Assembly: GCA_946183365.1 (NCBI GenBank)
Contig: CAMHAH010000001.1
Coordinates: 153,232-217,231, forward strand
Source of the DNA: an uncultured Clostridia bacterium
Lineage (GTDB): Bacteria; Bacillota; Clostridia; Oscillospirales; Acutalibacteraceae
Direction of reading: 5' to 3'
DNA: 64,000 nucleotides
Part shown: positions 15,349 through 23,763 of the stretch, piece after piece
Layout of the letters: each line of letters begins with the position of its first letter
Position numbering within the stretch: the stretch's first letter is position 1
The notes under the pieces: generated by a model
The model's input: only the letters and a program-made list of their open reading frames with translations
Database searches by the model: none
What the model was told of the DNA's origin: nothing
Translations under genes and position numbers: made by a program

Positions 15349-16552
15349 ATATACGCACCTCCGCGCCTAAAGCGCTTAATTTATCAAAGAAATCAGGGAA
15401 GCTCTTGTTTACCGCCTGAGCGCCGTTTATCACGCCGCCCGTGACGGTCATAAGCACCGACAAAGCCATAACTATACGGTGGTCTCCGTGAGAAGAAAGC
15501 GCCTTGCATGGCTTTTTTGGTTCTGAGCCGTGAACCGTGACGGTGTTCTCGCATACCGTGACTTTTATCCCGAACTTGCCGAGCTCCTGCTTCATGGCTT
15601 CGGCTCTGTCGCTCTCCTTTATCCTGAGCCTTGCCGTACCCGTGAATTCAGCTCCGCCGCACAACGCCGCAACAGAGAACAATACAGGTCCGAGATCGGG
15701 ACAGTCGGAGATATCCACGGCTCCTTCCTTCGATTTTATTTTCTCAAAAAGAATTTTATAAACTCTGTCGCCCTGCAGTGAGTCCGAACGCAATCCGCTA
15801 ACGATAACGTCTGAGCCTGCGTAATTGAGCGCCTCAAAAAACGCCGCGTTTGAATAATCTCCCTCTACGGTGACATTCGCGGCTCGGTATTCCTGAGAGC
15901 CTCTTATACTATATATATTATCATTCTGTGAGACCTCGATCCCGAACTCTCTGAGAGCCGATACGGTCATATCTATATAAGGTCTGCTCTCTACGGGCGG
16001 CAGGATATGTATCTCGCTGTCGGTATCGAGCAGCGGCAAAGCGAACAGCAGACCCGAAATAAACTGAGAGCTGATATTCCCTTTTACAGTGTATATACCA
16101 CCGCTTAGCCTGCCCCGAACGGTCAGCTTATCAACAGCCTTTTCAAAGCGTATATCCTCACGCCCGGCTATCTCCTCATAAACGCTCATAGGACGGGTCA
16201 TGAGATACTCGCTGCCGCGCAGCACTCGCTCTTCACCGCACAGCATACATAACGGAGTAAAAAACCTCAGTGTGCTTCCGCATTCATTACAATCGAGCAC
16301 AGCCGACCTGCCTATGGGCTCTCTGACATCTACGCCCTTTACAAAAGCCGTGTCTCCGTCTATGCGGATATCCGCGCCGAGAGCACGCAAACAGCTTACG
16401 GTAGCCTTGACGTCCTCAGAAAACGCAAGTCGGCGTATAACGCTCTCTCCCCTGCTGAGCCCGGCGCAGATAAGCAACCTGTGAGCCATGCTCTTTGACG
16501 GAGGAGCCGATACTGTACCGCTGAGGTGTGAGGGCTTTATCTCAACTCTCAT
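15332..16552 (-). CDS. aroA: 5-enolpyruvylshikimate-3-phosphate synthase
   Basis: Transfers the enolpyruvyl group of PEP to shikimate-3-phosphate. Visible signatures are the N-terminal PPSKSMAHRLLICAGLS, ECGSTLRFFTPLC, SSQFISGLLFALPLL and C-terminal RIKESDRAEAM and HGDHRIVMALSV. Length 406 residues, usual for the family is 420-430. ECGSTLRF in place of the NAGTA(M/L)R stretch of class I enzymes is a natural difference in the PEP-binding loop. It overlaps aroQ upstream by 11 bases and tyrA downstream by 17, implying coupled translation. Confidence 0.95.
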   Translation of the reverse strand: MRVEIKPSHLSGTVSAPPSKSMAHRLLICAGLSRGESVIRRLAFSEDVKATVSCLRALGADIRIDGDTAFVKGVDVREPIGRSAVLDCNECGSTLRFFTPLCMLCGEERVLRGSEYLMTRPMSVYEEIAGREDIRFEKAVDKLTVRGRLSGGIYTVKGNISSQFISGLLFALPLLDTDSEIHILPPVESRPYIDMTVSALREFGIEVSQNDNIYSIRGSQEYRAANVTVEGDYSNAAFFEALNYAGSDVIVSGLRSDSLQGDRVYKILFEKIKSKEGAVDISDCPDLGPVLFSVAALCGGAEFTGTARLRIKESDRAEAMKQELGKFGIKVTVCENTVTVHGSEPKKPCKALSSHGDHRIVMALSVLMTVTGGVINGAQAVNKSFPDFFDKLSALGAEVRIYELDK

Positions 16553-16976
16553 TTCTCTGCATCAGGATATCCATCGCTTCAATATAACCGTCAAAGCCGT
16601 GACCCGAGATCGTCGCTATGCAGGCGAGCCGCACATAGCTTATCTGTCTGAAATCCTCTCTTGAGTCCACGTCGGAGATATGTACCTCTACCGCAGGGAC
16701 AGCCACCGCTTTGAGCGCGTCGAGGATCGCTACGCTGGTATGGGTATAAGCAGCGGGATTGATAACGATACCGTCGGTATTGCCGTAAGCCGACTGTATC
16801 TTATCAACGATATCTCCCTCGTGATTGCTCTGATACAGCTCGACCTCAATGCCGAGCTTCTCAGCGTGAGTTTTTATCATCTCACACAGGTCGTTATAGG
16901 TGCTCTTGCCGTAGATATCCGGCTCGCGTATACCGAGCATATTCAGATTGGGTCCGTTTATAACAAGGATCTTCAT
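16542..16976 (-). CDS. aroQ: Type II 3-dehydroquinate dehydratase
   Basis: Dehydrates 3-dehydroquinate to 3-dehydroshikimate. The 144 residues carry the type II features: LVINGPNLNMLGIREPDIYG with the catalytic Tyr region, QSNHEGDIVD, the INPAAYTHTSVAILDAL segment and VEVHISDVDSREDFRQ with the catalytic His. The enzyme forms a dodecamer in known members. It takes the place of AroD in this pathway. It starts three bases after the aroE-aroK stop. Confidence 0.96.
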   Translation of the reverse strand: MKILVINGPNLNMLGIREPDIYGKSTYNDLCEMIKTHAEKLGIEVELYQSNHEGDIVDKIQSAYGNTDGIVINPAAYTHTSVAILDALKAVAVPAVEVHISDVDSREDFRQISYVRLACIATISGHGFDGYIEAMDILMQRNES

Positions 16977-16979
16977 ATC

Positions 16980-18212
16980 TTATTCTCCGTTTATCACACT
17001 GTCGGCTACGTCATCGGGGTCGCAGTCGCCGTCGATTATATAGTCGGCGGTATCTATGTATATGTCTATGCGCTCATTATACAGGCGCTCTATCTTAGCC
17101 TTTTCATCAGCGAGCGGTCGGTCGTCTGTCGGGGTCAGGTATTCTATCGAACGATCGATGAAGAATATCTCTGAATTCTGTCTGAGAGCTCTTACATTCT
17201 CGGGTCGTAAAACAGCGCCGCCGCCGAGAGAGATGACCTTGCCGCTGAGCGAAGATAGATCTTTGATTACCTCGCTCTCGATATCGCGGAAATATCCCTC
17301 GCCTTTCTCAGCGAATATACGCGATATCTCGCCCTCTCGCCCGACTATCAGACTGTCGGTATCTATAAACTCTCTCTGAAGCTTATCGGCTATTATCCTG
17401 CCTACGGTGGACTTGCCCGAAGAAGGCATACCACTCAGCGCTATATTTCTTTTATCGAAATATATCTCGTCGTATATCTTATTTGTCAGAGGTACCGTAT
17501 CAAGCTCTTTATCAAGGAAGAGCTCAGCCGCGAGCACAGCCTGAGCGACCAGCATATAAAGACCGCCCTCGGCAGATATCCCGCGCTCCTTAGCGCTGAG
17601 CACCAACCGGGTATTGAGCGGATTATATACCGCGTCGATAACTCCGCTGAGCTTTGTGAACCTGCCGATATCTATCGGACAACCGTCGAGCTTCGGGAAC
17701 ATACCGCAGGGAGTTGTGTTGATTATCACATCGGCGTCAGAGTGGTCGGCATAAGCCTGCTCATAGGTTATCGCTCCGCCTCTGCCCGTTCGGCTGACGC
17801 GAAGTATCTCTTTAGCGCCAAGACGGGCGCAGACCGCCGACGCGGTAAGAGAAGTACCGCCCGTACCGAGGATAAGAGCCTTTTTATACTTAAGTACTAT
17901 ACCGACGCGCTCTATAAGCGCTCTCATACCGCCGAAGTCGGTGTTGTATCCATATAGAATACCGCCGCGGTTAACGATGGTGTTCACCGCTCCGATAGCC
18001 TCGGCGTCGGATGATATCTCATCAAGCAGCGGGATAACCGCCTGCTTATAGGGTATAGTCACATTGATGGCTTTGAAGTCTTTATTAAGAATAAAATCTT
18101 TCAGCTCATCCTCTTTTATTTCTTTTAAAGAATATTTGTAATATCCTAATTTTTCATGTATCTCTTTAGAGAAGCTGTGAGGGAGCTTCTCACCGATCAG
18201 TCCGTATTCCAT
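16980..18212 (-). CDS. aroEK: Bifunctional shikimate dehydrogenase-shikimate kinase fusion
   Basis: Two successive pathway enzymes in one chain of about 410 residues. Residues about 1-255 are shikimate dehydrogenase: MEYGLIGEKLPHSFS (substrate-binding Ser-x-Ser), the catalytic lysine in VTIPYKQAVIPLL, YNTDFGG and the NADP-binding ALILGTGGTSLTASAV. Residues about 262-410 are shikimate kinase: P-loop GMPSSGKSTVG, DTD for magnesium/shikimate, GGGAVLRPENV and lid RPLADE. I chose the ATG of MEYGLIG because AAAGGA lies nine bases before it. The fusion has no frameshift and the joint is short, so both activities are probably kept. It lies between aroC and aroQ. Confidence 0.93.
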   Translation of the reverse strand: MEYGLIGEKLPHSFSKEIHEKLGYYKYSLKEIKEDELKDFILNKDFKAINVTIPYKQAVIPLLDEISSDAEAIGAVNTIVNRGGILYGYNTDFGGMRALIERVGIVLKYKKALILGTGGTSLTASAVCARLGAKEILRVSRTGRGGAITYEQAYADHSDADVIINTTPCGMFPKLDGCPIDIGRFTKLSGVIDAVYNPLNTRLVLSAKERGISAEGGLYMLVAQAVLAAELFLDKELDTVPLTNKIYDEIYFDKRNIALSGMPSSGKSTVGRIIADKLQREFIDTDSLIVGREGEISRIFAEKGEGYFRDIESEVIKDLSSLSGKVISLGGGAVLRPENVRALRQNSEIFFIDRSIEYLTPTDDRPLADEKAKIERLYNERIDIYIDTADYIIDGDCDPDDVADSVINGE

Positions 18213-18249
18213 ATCTCGTGATCCTTTGCGTACAAAAAGCAATTGAGTT

Positions 18250-19338
18250 TTATTTCAGCCAATCAGTTCCGTATCTGAGAGCGAGCATATCCGCGACCGC
18301 CAGAGCCGCTATGCTGTCTACGACCACCCTCGCGCGGTGGATTATCGCGGGGTCGTGCCTGCCCTTTAGCTCTAAGACGGCGTTCTCACCCTTTATAAAG
18401 TCTACGGTGCTCTGCTCTTTGAATATCGAAGGCGTTGGCTTTACGGCACAGCTGAACACTATCGGCATACCGTTGGTGATGCCGCCGTTGATGCCGCCGT
18501 TATTATTTGTCGCGGTTTTTATTTCTTTATCAGAAATATAAAACCTGTCATTATACTCTGATCCCCTGCGATTCACCAGTTCAAAGGCGTTGCCGAACTG
18601 CACTCCCTTTATCGCGGGTATCGAGAACAGAGCGTGAGATAGAACTCCCTCCATGGTATCGAACCACGGCTCGCCTACTCCCGCGGGCACTCCGATAACA
18701 GCGGTCTCGAGCACGCCGCCTACGCTGTCGCCGTCTGCCGCCGCCGCTTCGACCGCGGCACGCATCTGCTCGCCCTTTTCAACGTCGAGCGCCGCGAAAT
18801 CGAGCTTATCAAGCGCGGCTATATCATTGGCTAAATCATCGAAAGCTCTGTCAGATATCCCGGCACAGCTCTTGATATGAGTGCCGATATATATGCCCTT
18901 GTCCCTGAGCGCCCGTATCAGTACGGCTCCCGCCGCGACAAGCGCCGCAGTTATCCTGCCCGAGAAGTGACCGCCGCCGCGGTAGTCCTCAAAGCCGTGA
19001 TACTTTTGGTACGCGGTATAATCGGCGTGACCGGGACGCGCGAGAGAGCGTGTAGCCGAATAATCCTTGCTGTGCTGAGACGTATTGGGTATCAATATCG
19101 TCAAGGGAGTTCCGGTAGTCCTGCCCTCGAATACTCCGCTGACGAGCTTGAATTCATCAGCCTCACGCCGCGCGGTCGATATCTTTCCCGACGGACGGCG
19201 TTTTAAAAGCTGAGCGCGGATGAAGTCCTCATCCACAGCGAGCCCCGGAGCAAGACCGTCGAGCACAGCGCCTATATATTCGCCGTGGCTCTCGCCGAAC
19301 AGCGTCAGTGAAACTGAATTTCCGAATGTATTTTTCAT
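18250..19338 (-). CDS. aroC: Chorismate synthase
   Basis: Eliminates phosphate from EPSP to give chorismate, using reduced FMN. The 362 residues show family signatures GESHGEYIGAVLDGLAPG, RRPSGKISTARREADE, RPGHADYTAYQKYHGFEDYRGGG and the C-terminal GRHDPAIIHRARVVVDSIAALA. The start overlaps the aroB stop in ATGA. A 37-base gap separates it from the downstream fusion gene. Confidence 0.96.
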   Translation of the reverse strand: MKNTFGNSVSLTLFGESHGEYIGAVLDGLAPGLAVDEDFIRAQLLKRRPSGKISTARREADEFKLVSGVFEGRTTGTPLTILIPNTSQHSKDYSATRSLARPGHADYTAYQKYHGFEDYRGGGHFSGRITAALVAAGAVLIRALRDKGIYIGTHIKSCAGISDRAFDDLANDIAALDKLDFAALDVEKGEQMRAAVEAAAADGDSVGGVLETAVIGVPAGVGEPWFDTMEGVLSHALFSIPAIKGVQFGNAFELVNRRGSEYNDRFYISDKEIKTATNNNGGINGGITNGMPIVFSCAVKPTPSIFKEQSTVDFIKGENAVLELKGRHDPAIIHRARVVVDSIAALAVADMLALRYGTDWLK

Positions 19339-20363
19339 AGTTGTTTTCCTATCGTTTCAATCAATGGGTACAGCTCTTTGAACGATACCTTTTTCATTTC
19401 GAACTTACCTGCCTCGGGAACGGTCGTGATAGTTACCGTATCTCCCTCACCTTTTTTATCGTGGGTCATGGCGGCAAATACCGCGTCGGGATCGAGCTCG
19501 ACCAATGTAGGCAGGCTGAGCTTATCAAGCACTTTTATCAATCTCGGTCTGAGGCTCTCGCTCACCATAGGTATCATGCCCAGAGCCACACACTCGCCGT
19601 GATAAAGACCGTTGAGATGCTCGAAGCTCTCTATGCCGTGGCCGATAGTATGACCGAAGTTTAGTATCTTTCTGAGCCCCTGCTCCTTTTCGTCCTGTTC
19701 GACAACACTCTTTTTTATCATCAGCGACCGAATTATTATCTCATCCAAACTACTGCTTATATTTCCTTTTTCGAATAATTCAAAAAGTTCCGCGTCGGAT
19801 GTAAGCGACATCTTGACCGCCTCTGAGAGACCGTTGCTGATCTGTCTTTGAGGCAAGGTCGATAGCAGGTCGATATCTATGATGACCCTCTTGGGCTGAT
19901 AAAACGCGCCTACGATATTCTTGATGCCGTCAAGGTTGACAGCGGTCTTTCCGCCGATGGACGAATCGACCTGTGATAAGACCGTAGTCGGTATGTTATA
20001 GAAATCTATTCCGCGCATATAAGCCGAGGCTGCAAAGCCCGAGAGGTCACCGACTACTCCGCCGCCCACGGCGACCACCGCGTCCTTTCGGCCGAAGCCG
20101 AGCCTGAGCATCTCAGATAGTATCTCAGAGAACTTATCTATACTCTTGCTGTCCTCGCCCTGAGGCACGGTATACACGGTGCCGTCCTTTGACAGATCGG
20201 CTATAGTGCGCGCGTAGCTCTCGGGCACACCGTCGTCAGTGATGACCATGACCTTGCGGTCAAGATCAAGCAGCTCATCCGCTTTATCCAAAGCGCCGCG
20301 CTCTATGATGATATCATAGCTGTCAGCGCCCAGATCCATATGCAAAACCTTTTTCTCAGCCAT
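19335..20363 (-). CDS. aroB: 3-dehydroquinate synthase
   Basis: Cyclises DAHP to 3-dehydroquinate with NAD and a divalent metal. Signatures: VVAVGGGVVGDLSGFAASAYMRG for the NAD-binding and phosphate-binding loop, PTTVLSQVDSSIGGKTAVN and the metal-binding ILNFGHTIGHGIE with further His in HGECVALGM. About 342 residues, normal length. The ATG of MAEKKVLH has GAGG seven bases upstream; a TTG two codons earlier is less likely. It lies 18 bases after pheA. Confidence 0.96.
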   Translation of the reverse strand: MAEKKVLHMDLGADSYDIIIERGALDKADELLDLDRKVMVITDDGVPESYARTIADLSKDGTVYTVPQGEDSKSIDKFSEILSEMLRLGFGRKDAVVAVGGGVVGDLSGFAASAYMRGIDFYNIPTTVLSQVDSSIGGKTAVNLDGIKNIVGAFYQPKRVIIDIDLLSTLPQRQISNGLSEAVKMSLTSDAELFELFEKGNISSSLDEIIIRSLMIKKSVVEQDEKEQGLRKILNFGHTIGHGIESFEHLNGLYHGECVALGMIPMVSESLRPRLIKVLDKLSLPTLVELDPDAVFAAMTHDKKGEGDTVTITTVPEAGKFEMKKVSFKELYPLIETIGKQL

Positions 20364-20381
20364 AATCAAACCTCAAAAATT

Positions 20382-21476
20382 TTATAAAACTACCTCGTCG
20401 CTGTAATGACCGACCACCTTGAGCATATCGCAGTGCAGAGCGAGATGACGGAGCATATCGGAACCATTCTGACCCGTCTCGTCGCCTTCGGCTTCTATAT
20501 AAAAGTAATACTGCCACTCAAGATCCTTCATCGGACGCGAACGCAGAGCGCGCATATTGAAACCGTAGCTGCTCAGTACATTCAGCGCCTGAGCCAGAGC
20601 ACCCGCCTCGTTCTTTACCGTGAACATCAGCATGAAGCGGCTGTCGCCGCTGTTACCGACAGCCTTGTTCGCTGCTCTTGAGAGCACCGCGAATCGGGTG
20701 GTATTGACCGCGCTCTCATTGATATCGTGGTCGAGAACGTCAAGTCCGTACAGACCTGCCGTCTCGGGAGAGGCTATCGCGGCAACGGTCTTATCGCCGC
20801 ACTCTCTTACATATTTAGCCGCCTTAGCGGTATTGGCGAACTCAACGGTCTTATAACCGTGCTCGCGGATATATCCCGCGCACTGAGCAAGAGCCTGAGG
20901 GTGGCTGACAACGGTCTTGATGCCTTTGATATCCGAGCCCTCAACGCCGAGCAGACTATGAGTTATCCTGAGCGCATAGATGCCGTTCACATACAAGGGC
21001 CCCTGGAACATCATATCCATGACCTGTCCGACCTCACCCGCGTAGCTGTTCTCTATAGGCAGCACGCCGATATCGCACTCGCCGCTCTCGACAGCCTCAT
21101 ATGCCGCTTTGAAATCGGGATAAGAAATCTCTCTGCCGTACGGGAATATCTTTTTGGCGGCGATATCGGCATAAGCGCCCTCGATACCGCTGTAAGCTAT
21201 CTTTGCTCCGCTTATCACGCGCTCCTGATACTGCTTTGAGACCGCCATAAGATCACCTAAGAACTTAGCGTAATATGAGCGGACGTCATGATCGCCGATA
21301 TACTCAGAATTCTTCTCGATCACCTCGCGCTCACGCTTAGCGTCGTATATCTGCAAGCCGTGTTCCTTTTTATACTCGGCTATGACCTTAGAAGCCTGCA
21401 TACGCCTCTCAAAAAGCCCCGCCATCTCTTTGTCGATCTCGTTGATACTCGCTCTCGCCTCTTGTAAGCTATCCAT
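20382..21476 (-). CDS. pheA: Bifunctional chorismate mutase-prephenate dehydratase
   Basis: Two activities of phenylalanine synthesis plus a regulatory domain in about 364 residues. An AroQ-type chorismate mutase (about 1-85: ARASINEIDKEMAGLFERRMQ, ...IYDAKREREVIEK) is followed by prephenate dehydratase (about 95-275: IAYSGIEGAYADIAAKKIFP, ENSYAGEVGQVMDMM, NTTRFAVLSR with the catalytic Thr-Arg-Phe). A C-terminal ACT domain (MFTVKNEAGALAQALNVLSSYGFNM, ending with an ESRP-like RSRPMKD) is expected to bind phenylalanine. GGGAGG before the ATG of MDSLQEAR sets the start. It is the first structural gene after the attenuator. Confidence 0.95.
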   Translation of the reverse strand: MDSLQEARASINEIDKEMAGLFERRMQASKVIAEYKKEHGLQIYDAKREREVIEKNSEYIGDHDVRSYYAKFLGDLMAVSKQYQERVISGAKIAYSGIEGAYADIAAKKIFPYGREISYPDFKAAYEAVESGECDIGVLPIENSYAGEVGQVMDMMFQGPLYVNGIYALRITHSLLGVEGSDIKGIKTVVSHPQALAQCAGYIREHGYKTVEFANTAKAAKYVRECGDKTVAAIASPETAGLYGLDVLDHDINESAVNTTRFAVLSRAANKAVGNSGDSRFMLMFTVKNEAGALAQALNVLSSYGFNMRALRSRPMKDLEWQYYFYIEAEGDETGQNGSDMLRHLALHCDMLKVVGHYSDEVVL

Positions 21477-21546
21477 ATAAACCTCCCGAATACAATTAAT
21501 AATATCGCACTTCAAATACCATATAATATTGCGTAAATAATAAAAA

Positions 21547-21606
21547 GCGGTTCTGCCCGGAAACAGAACCGCATAAAGCCGTTTTAAAATCTGTTACATC
21601 CGAGCG
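21547..21606 (-). promoter_or_regulatory. Transcription attenuator of the aromatic operon (antiterminator/terminator)
   Basis: Three mutually exclusive pairings are visible on the minus-strand RNA. Segment 1 (21648-21660, TTACATTCGCGCG, inside the leader-peptide codons) pairs with segment 2 (21594-21606, CGCTCGGATGTAA) in 12 of 13 positions, counting one G-U. Segment 2 can instead pair with segment 3 (21556-21566, CTGTTTCCGGG): 5 bp plus 6 bp around a 3-base bulge. Segment 3 overlaps the 5' arm and loop of the terminator GCGGTTCTG/CAGAACCGC (21547-21572), which is followed by TTTTTATTATTT. Segment 2 starts right after the leader stop codon, so a ribosome there would cover it and favour termination, while stalling at Phe/Tyr codons 20-27 would free it. 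This is the classical ribosome-mediated attenuation layout. Confidence 0.85.
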
Positions 21607-21607
21607 A

Positions 21608-21703
21608 TCAGCATTTTTGGGCAAAGTAATAAAAGCCCGCAAAAAAGCGCGCGAATGTAAAGTAAAAGCAGTTATTGAATTTTTCAGCCATTTTGAGAGA
21701 CAT
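21608..21703 (-). CDS. Phe/Tyr-rich leader peptide of the aromatic operon
   Basis: A 31-codon ORF too short for usual gene finders, preceded by GAAAGGAGC eight bases before its ATG. The peptide reads MSLKMAEKFNNCFYFTFARF then FAGFYYFAQKC: eight Phe and three Tyr in 31 residues, all in positions 9-27, with FF at 20-21 and FYYF at 24-27. It ends in TGA two bases before attenuator segment 2. It resembles the proteobacterial pheL leader in logic, not by clear homology. Its translation rate would report charged tRNA(Phe) and tRNA(Tyr) and set expression of pheA to aroF. No T-box motif was seen in this leader. Confidence 0.85.
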   Translation of the reverse strand: MSLKMAEKFNNCFYFTFARFFAGFYYFAQKC

Positions 21704-21734
21704 ATCAATAGCTCCTTTCACCTAAGATGGGTTT

Positions 21735-21763
21735 ATGATAGCACGTTAAAGTGCAAAAGTCAA
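21735..21763 (-). promoter_or_regulatory. Promoter of the aromatic operon
   Basis: TTGACT, 17-base spacer, TATCAT on the minus strand, about 30 bases before the leader-peptide start. The spacer holds GCAC-TTTAAC-GTGC, a small inverted repeat, and the 14-mer ACTTTAACGTGCTA also seen at the ABC transporter promoter (888-901). Confidence 0.75.
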
Positions 21764-21805
21764 TATCTTATACTAAATTTATACCGGTTTCTAATAAAAC
21801 GGCAA

Positions 21806-21830
21806 AGGCGCCGCTTTCTCAGCAGCGCCT
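21806..21830 (-). terminator. Terminator of the ECF sigma-anti-sigma-dockerin transcript
   Basis: Stem AGGCGC/GCGCCT with an inner GCT/AGC stem and one mismatch, followed on the minus strand by TTTGCCGTTTTA, just after the dockerin gene stop codon. Confidence 0.65.
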
Positions 21831-21843
21831 GCGGTATACATAT

Positions 21844-22851
21844 TTACCATATCTTCCCTAAGCCTATAGAGTATCTCTGAACAAAGGTCGCGTCGATGAC
21901 GTCAACATAGCTGTTGCTGTCAACGTCGGCGAGCGGTCTGTATATCCTGTCGGCTCCGAACATACCGATGTCATAGCGCTGTATACAGGTAGCGTCAACA
22001 GCATTTACGTCGCCGTCTCCGTCAGCGTCGCCTATGATATATCCCGTTACGACCTTACAGTGATTGCCGTACTTATAATCCGCCTCTGCAAGCTCCGCGA
22101 GCATCTCATCGGTCAGATCACCGTCTTTATACGCCTTTATAAAGGTCTTGAGCTTATCCTCGATGAAGATCTGAGGCTCATAAGATGAGGTCGAGTAGAA
22201 CAGATAGTCACCGAGCCTCTCTTCTAGTATGACCGTTGCGTAAAAGCCGTAGCCCTCAACTTCATAATCCACGACATACGCGGGAGTACAATTGAAGCGA
22301 TAAGAGTTGATAAGATCGATCTTATCATCAAAGATATATCTTTGCGGATTAAGCAGATTATTGACGGCAAGCTCGATATCATCCGCTGTCAGCTCCGCTT
22401 TGCTGTTCCACAGCTCGATAAAGGGAGATGTCAAGCCTGTCGTCTCGGTCGGGTCGGTCGGCGGCTCACAGGGATACGCTCTTATCACTCCGCGGTACCA
22501 TTCGTCGCCCTCGCCGTCTCCTTCGGGAGCTAACTCTATCTTGCAGTAATCGCTGTCAAAGCCCGGCTTATAGTTGTAGAGTTCTCCGCCGTCGGGATAC
22601 CAAACGCTCCTGTCTAAGCCGTCTGAAGAATATACCACCTTGAACTCATCGTCTGCGCTCAGGGTCGTCTGATACAGGATATAATGACCGCCGAAATACG
22701 GTTTCATGAGATAGTCCTTGTCTATTGTCCAGTTGTTCATCGTACCCACTACATAGTAGCCCGGGACAGGCTTTGTCCACGCGCCTGTCGCTACGGTGAA
22801 CAGGCTGAACATCAAAACGATCGCCAATAATAATGATAATGCTTTTTTCAT
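21844..22851 (-). CDS. Secreted dockerin protein with starch-binding-like N-terminal module
   Basis: Protein of 335 residues with a signal peptide. The N-terminal module (about 28-130) contains YYVVGTMNNWTIDKDYLMKP and VWYPDGG, a pattern seen in carbohydrate-binding modules of starch-active proteins (CBM48/SusE-like; assignment uncertain). A middle domain (about 140-265) has no recognised family. The C-terminal type I dockerin has calcium loops DADGDGDVNAVD and DVDSNSYVDVID, both followed by QRY. In the second loop Ser replaces the usual Gly at position 6. GGAGGATAAAC precedes the ATG. It follows the anti-sigma gene after 42 bases with no terminator, so it is probably cotranscribed with the ECF pair. 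Confidence 0.85.
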   Translation of the reverse strand: MKKALSLLLAIVLMFSLFTVATGAWTKPVPGYYVVGTMNNWTIDKDYLMKPYFGGHYILYQTTLSADDEFKVVYSSDGLDRSVWYPDGGELYNYKPGFDSDYCKIELAPEGDGEGDEWYRGVIRAYPCEPPTDPTETTGLTSPFIELWNSKAELTADDIELAVNNLLNPQRYIFDDKIDLINSYRFNCTPAYVVDYEVEGYGFYATVILEERLGDYLFYSTSSYEPQIFIEDKLKTFIKAYKDGDLTDEMLAELAEADYKYGNHCKVVTGYIIGDADGDGDVNAVDATCIQRYDIGMFGADRIYRPLADVDSNSYVDVIDATFVQRYSIGLGKIW

Positions 22852-22893
22852 GTTTATCCTCCTTCACAAATAGTTTTATAATCAAAATCTTAC

Positions 22894-23763
22894 TTATAGG
22901 TATACCGTAGTATAATCACTTACGAGCACCTCTCCTCGTGAGTTGTAGAAGAAATAATCATATGTTACTTCTCCGTGCAGATCAGAACGGTCGATCTTTT
23001 CGTCATACCCTGCAAAGACGTTTCCGTTTTTCAATACGGTATAATGCGCTCTGCGGTAGTCGGCAAATCGGTCTTTCACTATTGAACCGACGGCATAACC
23101 TCTCCGCTGCACTATACAATATATAGGCTCTCCGTCTGTGATAAGGGACGACGGGAATACCGCCGCTACGCTGATAACATCGAGTTCTTCAAAGCCATAG
23201 GTAGGATCGGTGATCTCAGTCGGCGTCCACGGAGGATCTGTCGATACAATCGGCGTGGTCTGAGGCTGAGTTTCTGCCGATCGGGTCTCTGTTGTCTCAC
23301 CGGTATATGACGGTGTCGTCACCGCGGCGGGTTCGGTCGTCGAAGCTGTTGCCGCCTGTCGCTGTTCGGTCGAAATGGCATTCGGAGCAGTGCTCGACGA
23401 TACTGATTTCGTCTCCGCCTCCGATGAAACGGTATTGTTTTCTGTCTCCGGAAATTTCTTAAACATATCCGAAACGTCGGTCTCAGACGCTTTGCTGTTA
23501 CTTTGTGCGGTTGAGATACTTGTTTCGATTTCGGTCTGAGAAAGCGGCAGGCTACCGTCGTTAACGGGCGACGGCTTTTCAAACATCATAAATACAACGA
23601 CAGCGACAACGCTCACAAGCACCAGAGCAGCCGCCGCGACAGCGCGGTACGGTACGGCGACAGAGTTCTTTTTCTGAGGCATTTCAGGGATAAGCTCAGC
23701 CTTTTCTATCCAAGTCTGAGGCGCCTTGATATGAGAAAGTGCGTCAAAATTCACCTTTTTCAT
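22894..23763 (-). CDS. Probable anti-sigma factor, single-pass membrane protein
   Basis: Protein of 289 residues. A short cytoplasmic N-terminus (about 1-42) is followed by one membrane helix (about 43-63) and a long Ser/Thr/Glu-rich extracellular stalk (about 70-185). A globular C-terminal part (about 190-289, with SLITDGEPIYCIVQRRGYAVG) ends the protein. The start codon overlaps the sigma-factor stop (ATGA), the usual arrangement for an ECF sigma factor and its membrane anti-sigma partner. No zinc-binding HxxxCxxC motif is seen, so it is not a classical ZAS anti-sigma factor; the role is inferred from gene order and topology. The extracellular part may sense a cell-surface signal or glucan. 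Confidence 0.65.
   Translation of the reverse strand: MKKVNFDALSHIKAPQTWIEKAELIPEMPQKKNSVAVPYRAVAAAALVLVSVVAVVVFMMFEKPSPVNDGSLPLSQTEIETSISTAQSNSKASETDVSDMFKKFPETENNTVSSEAETKSVSSSTAPNAISTEQRQAATASTTEPAAVTTPSYTGETTETRSAETQPQTTPIVSTDPPWTPTEITDPTYGFEELDVISVAAVFPSSLITDGEPIYCIVQRRGYAVGSIVKDRFADYRRAHYTVLKNGNVFAGYDEKIDRSDLHGEVTYDYFFYNSRGEVLVSDYTTVYL

Noticed and set aside
21496..21708. 70-codon frame across the pheA leader
   Set aside because: It overlaps the Phe/Tyr leader peptide in another frame, has no ribosome site and crosses the terminator.
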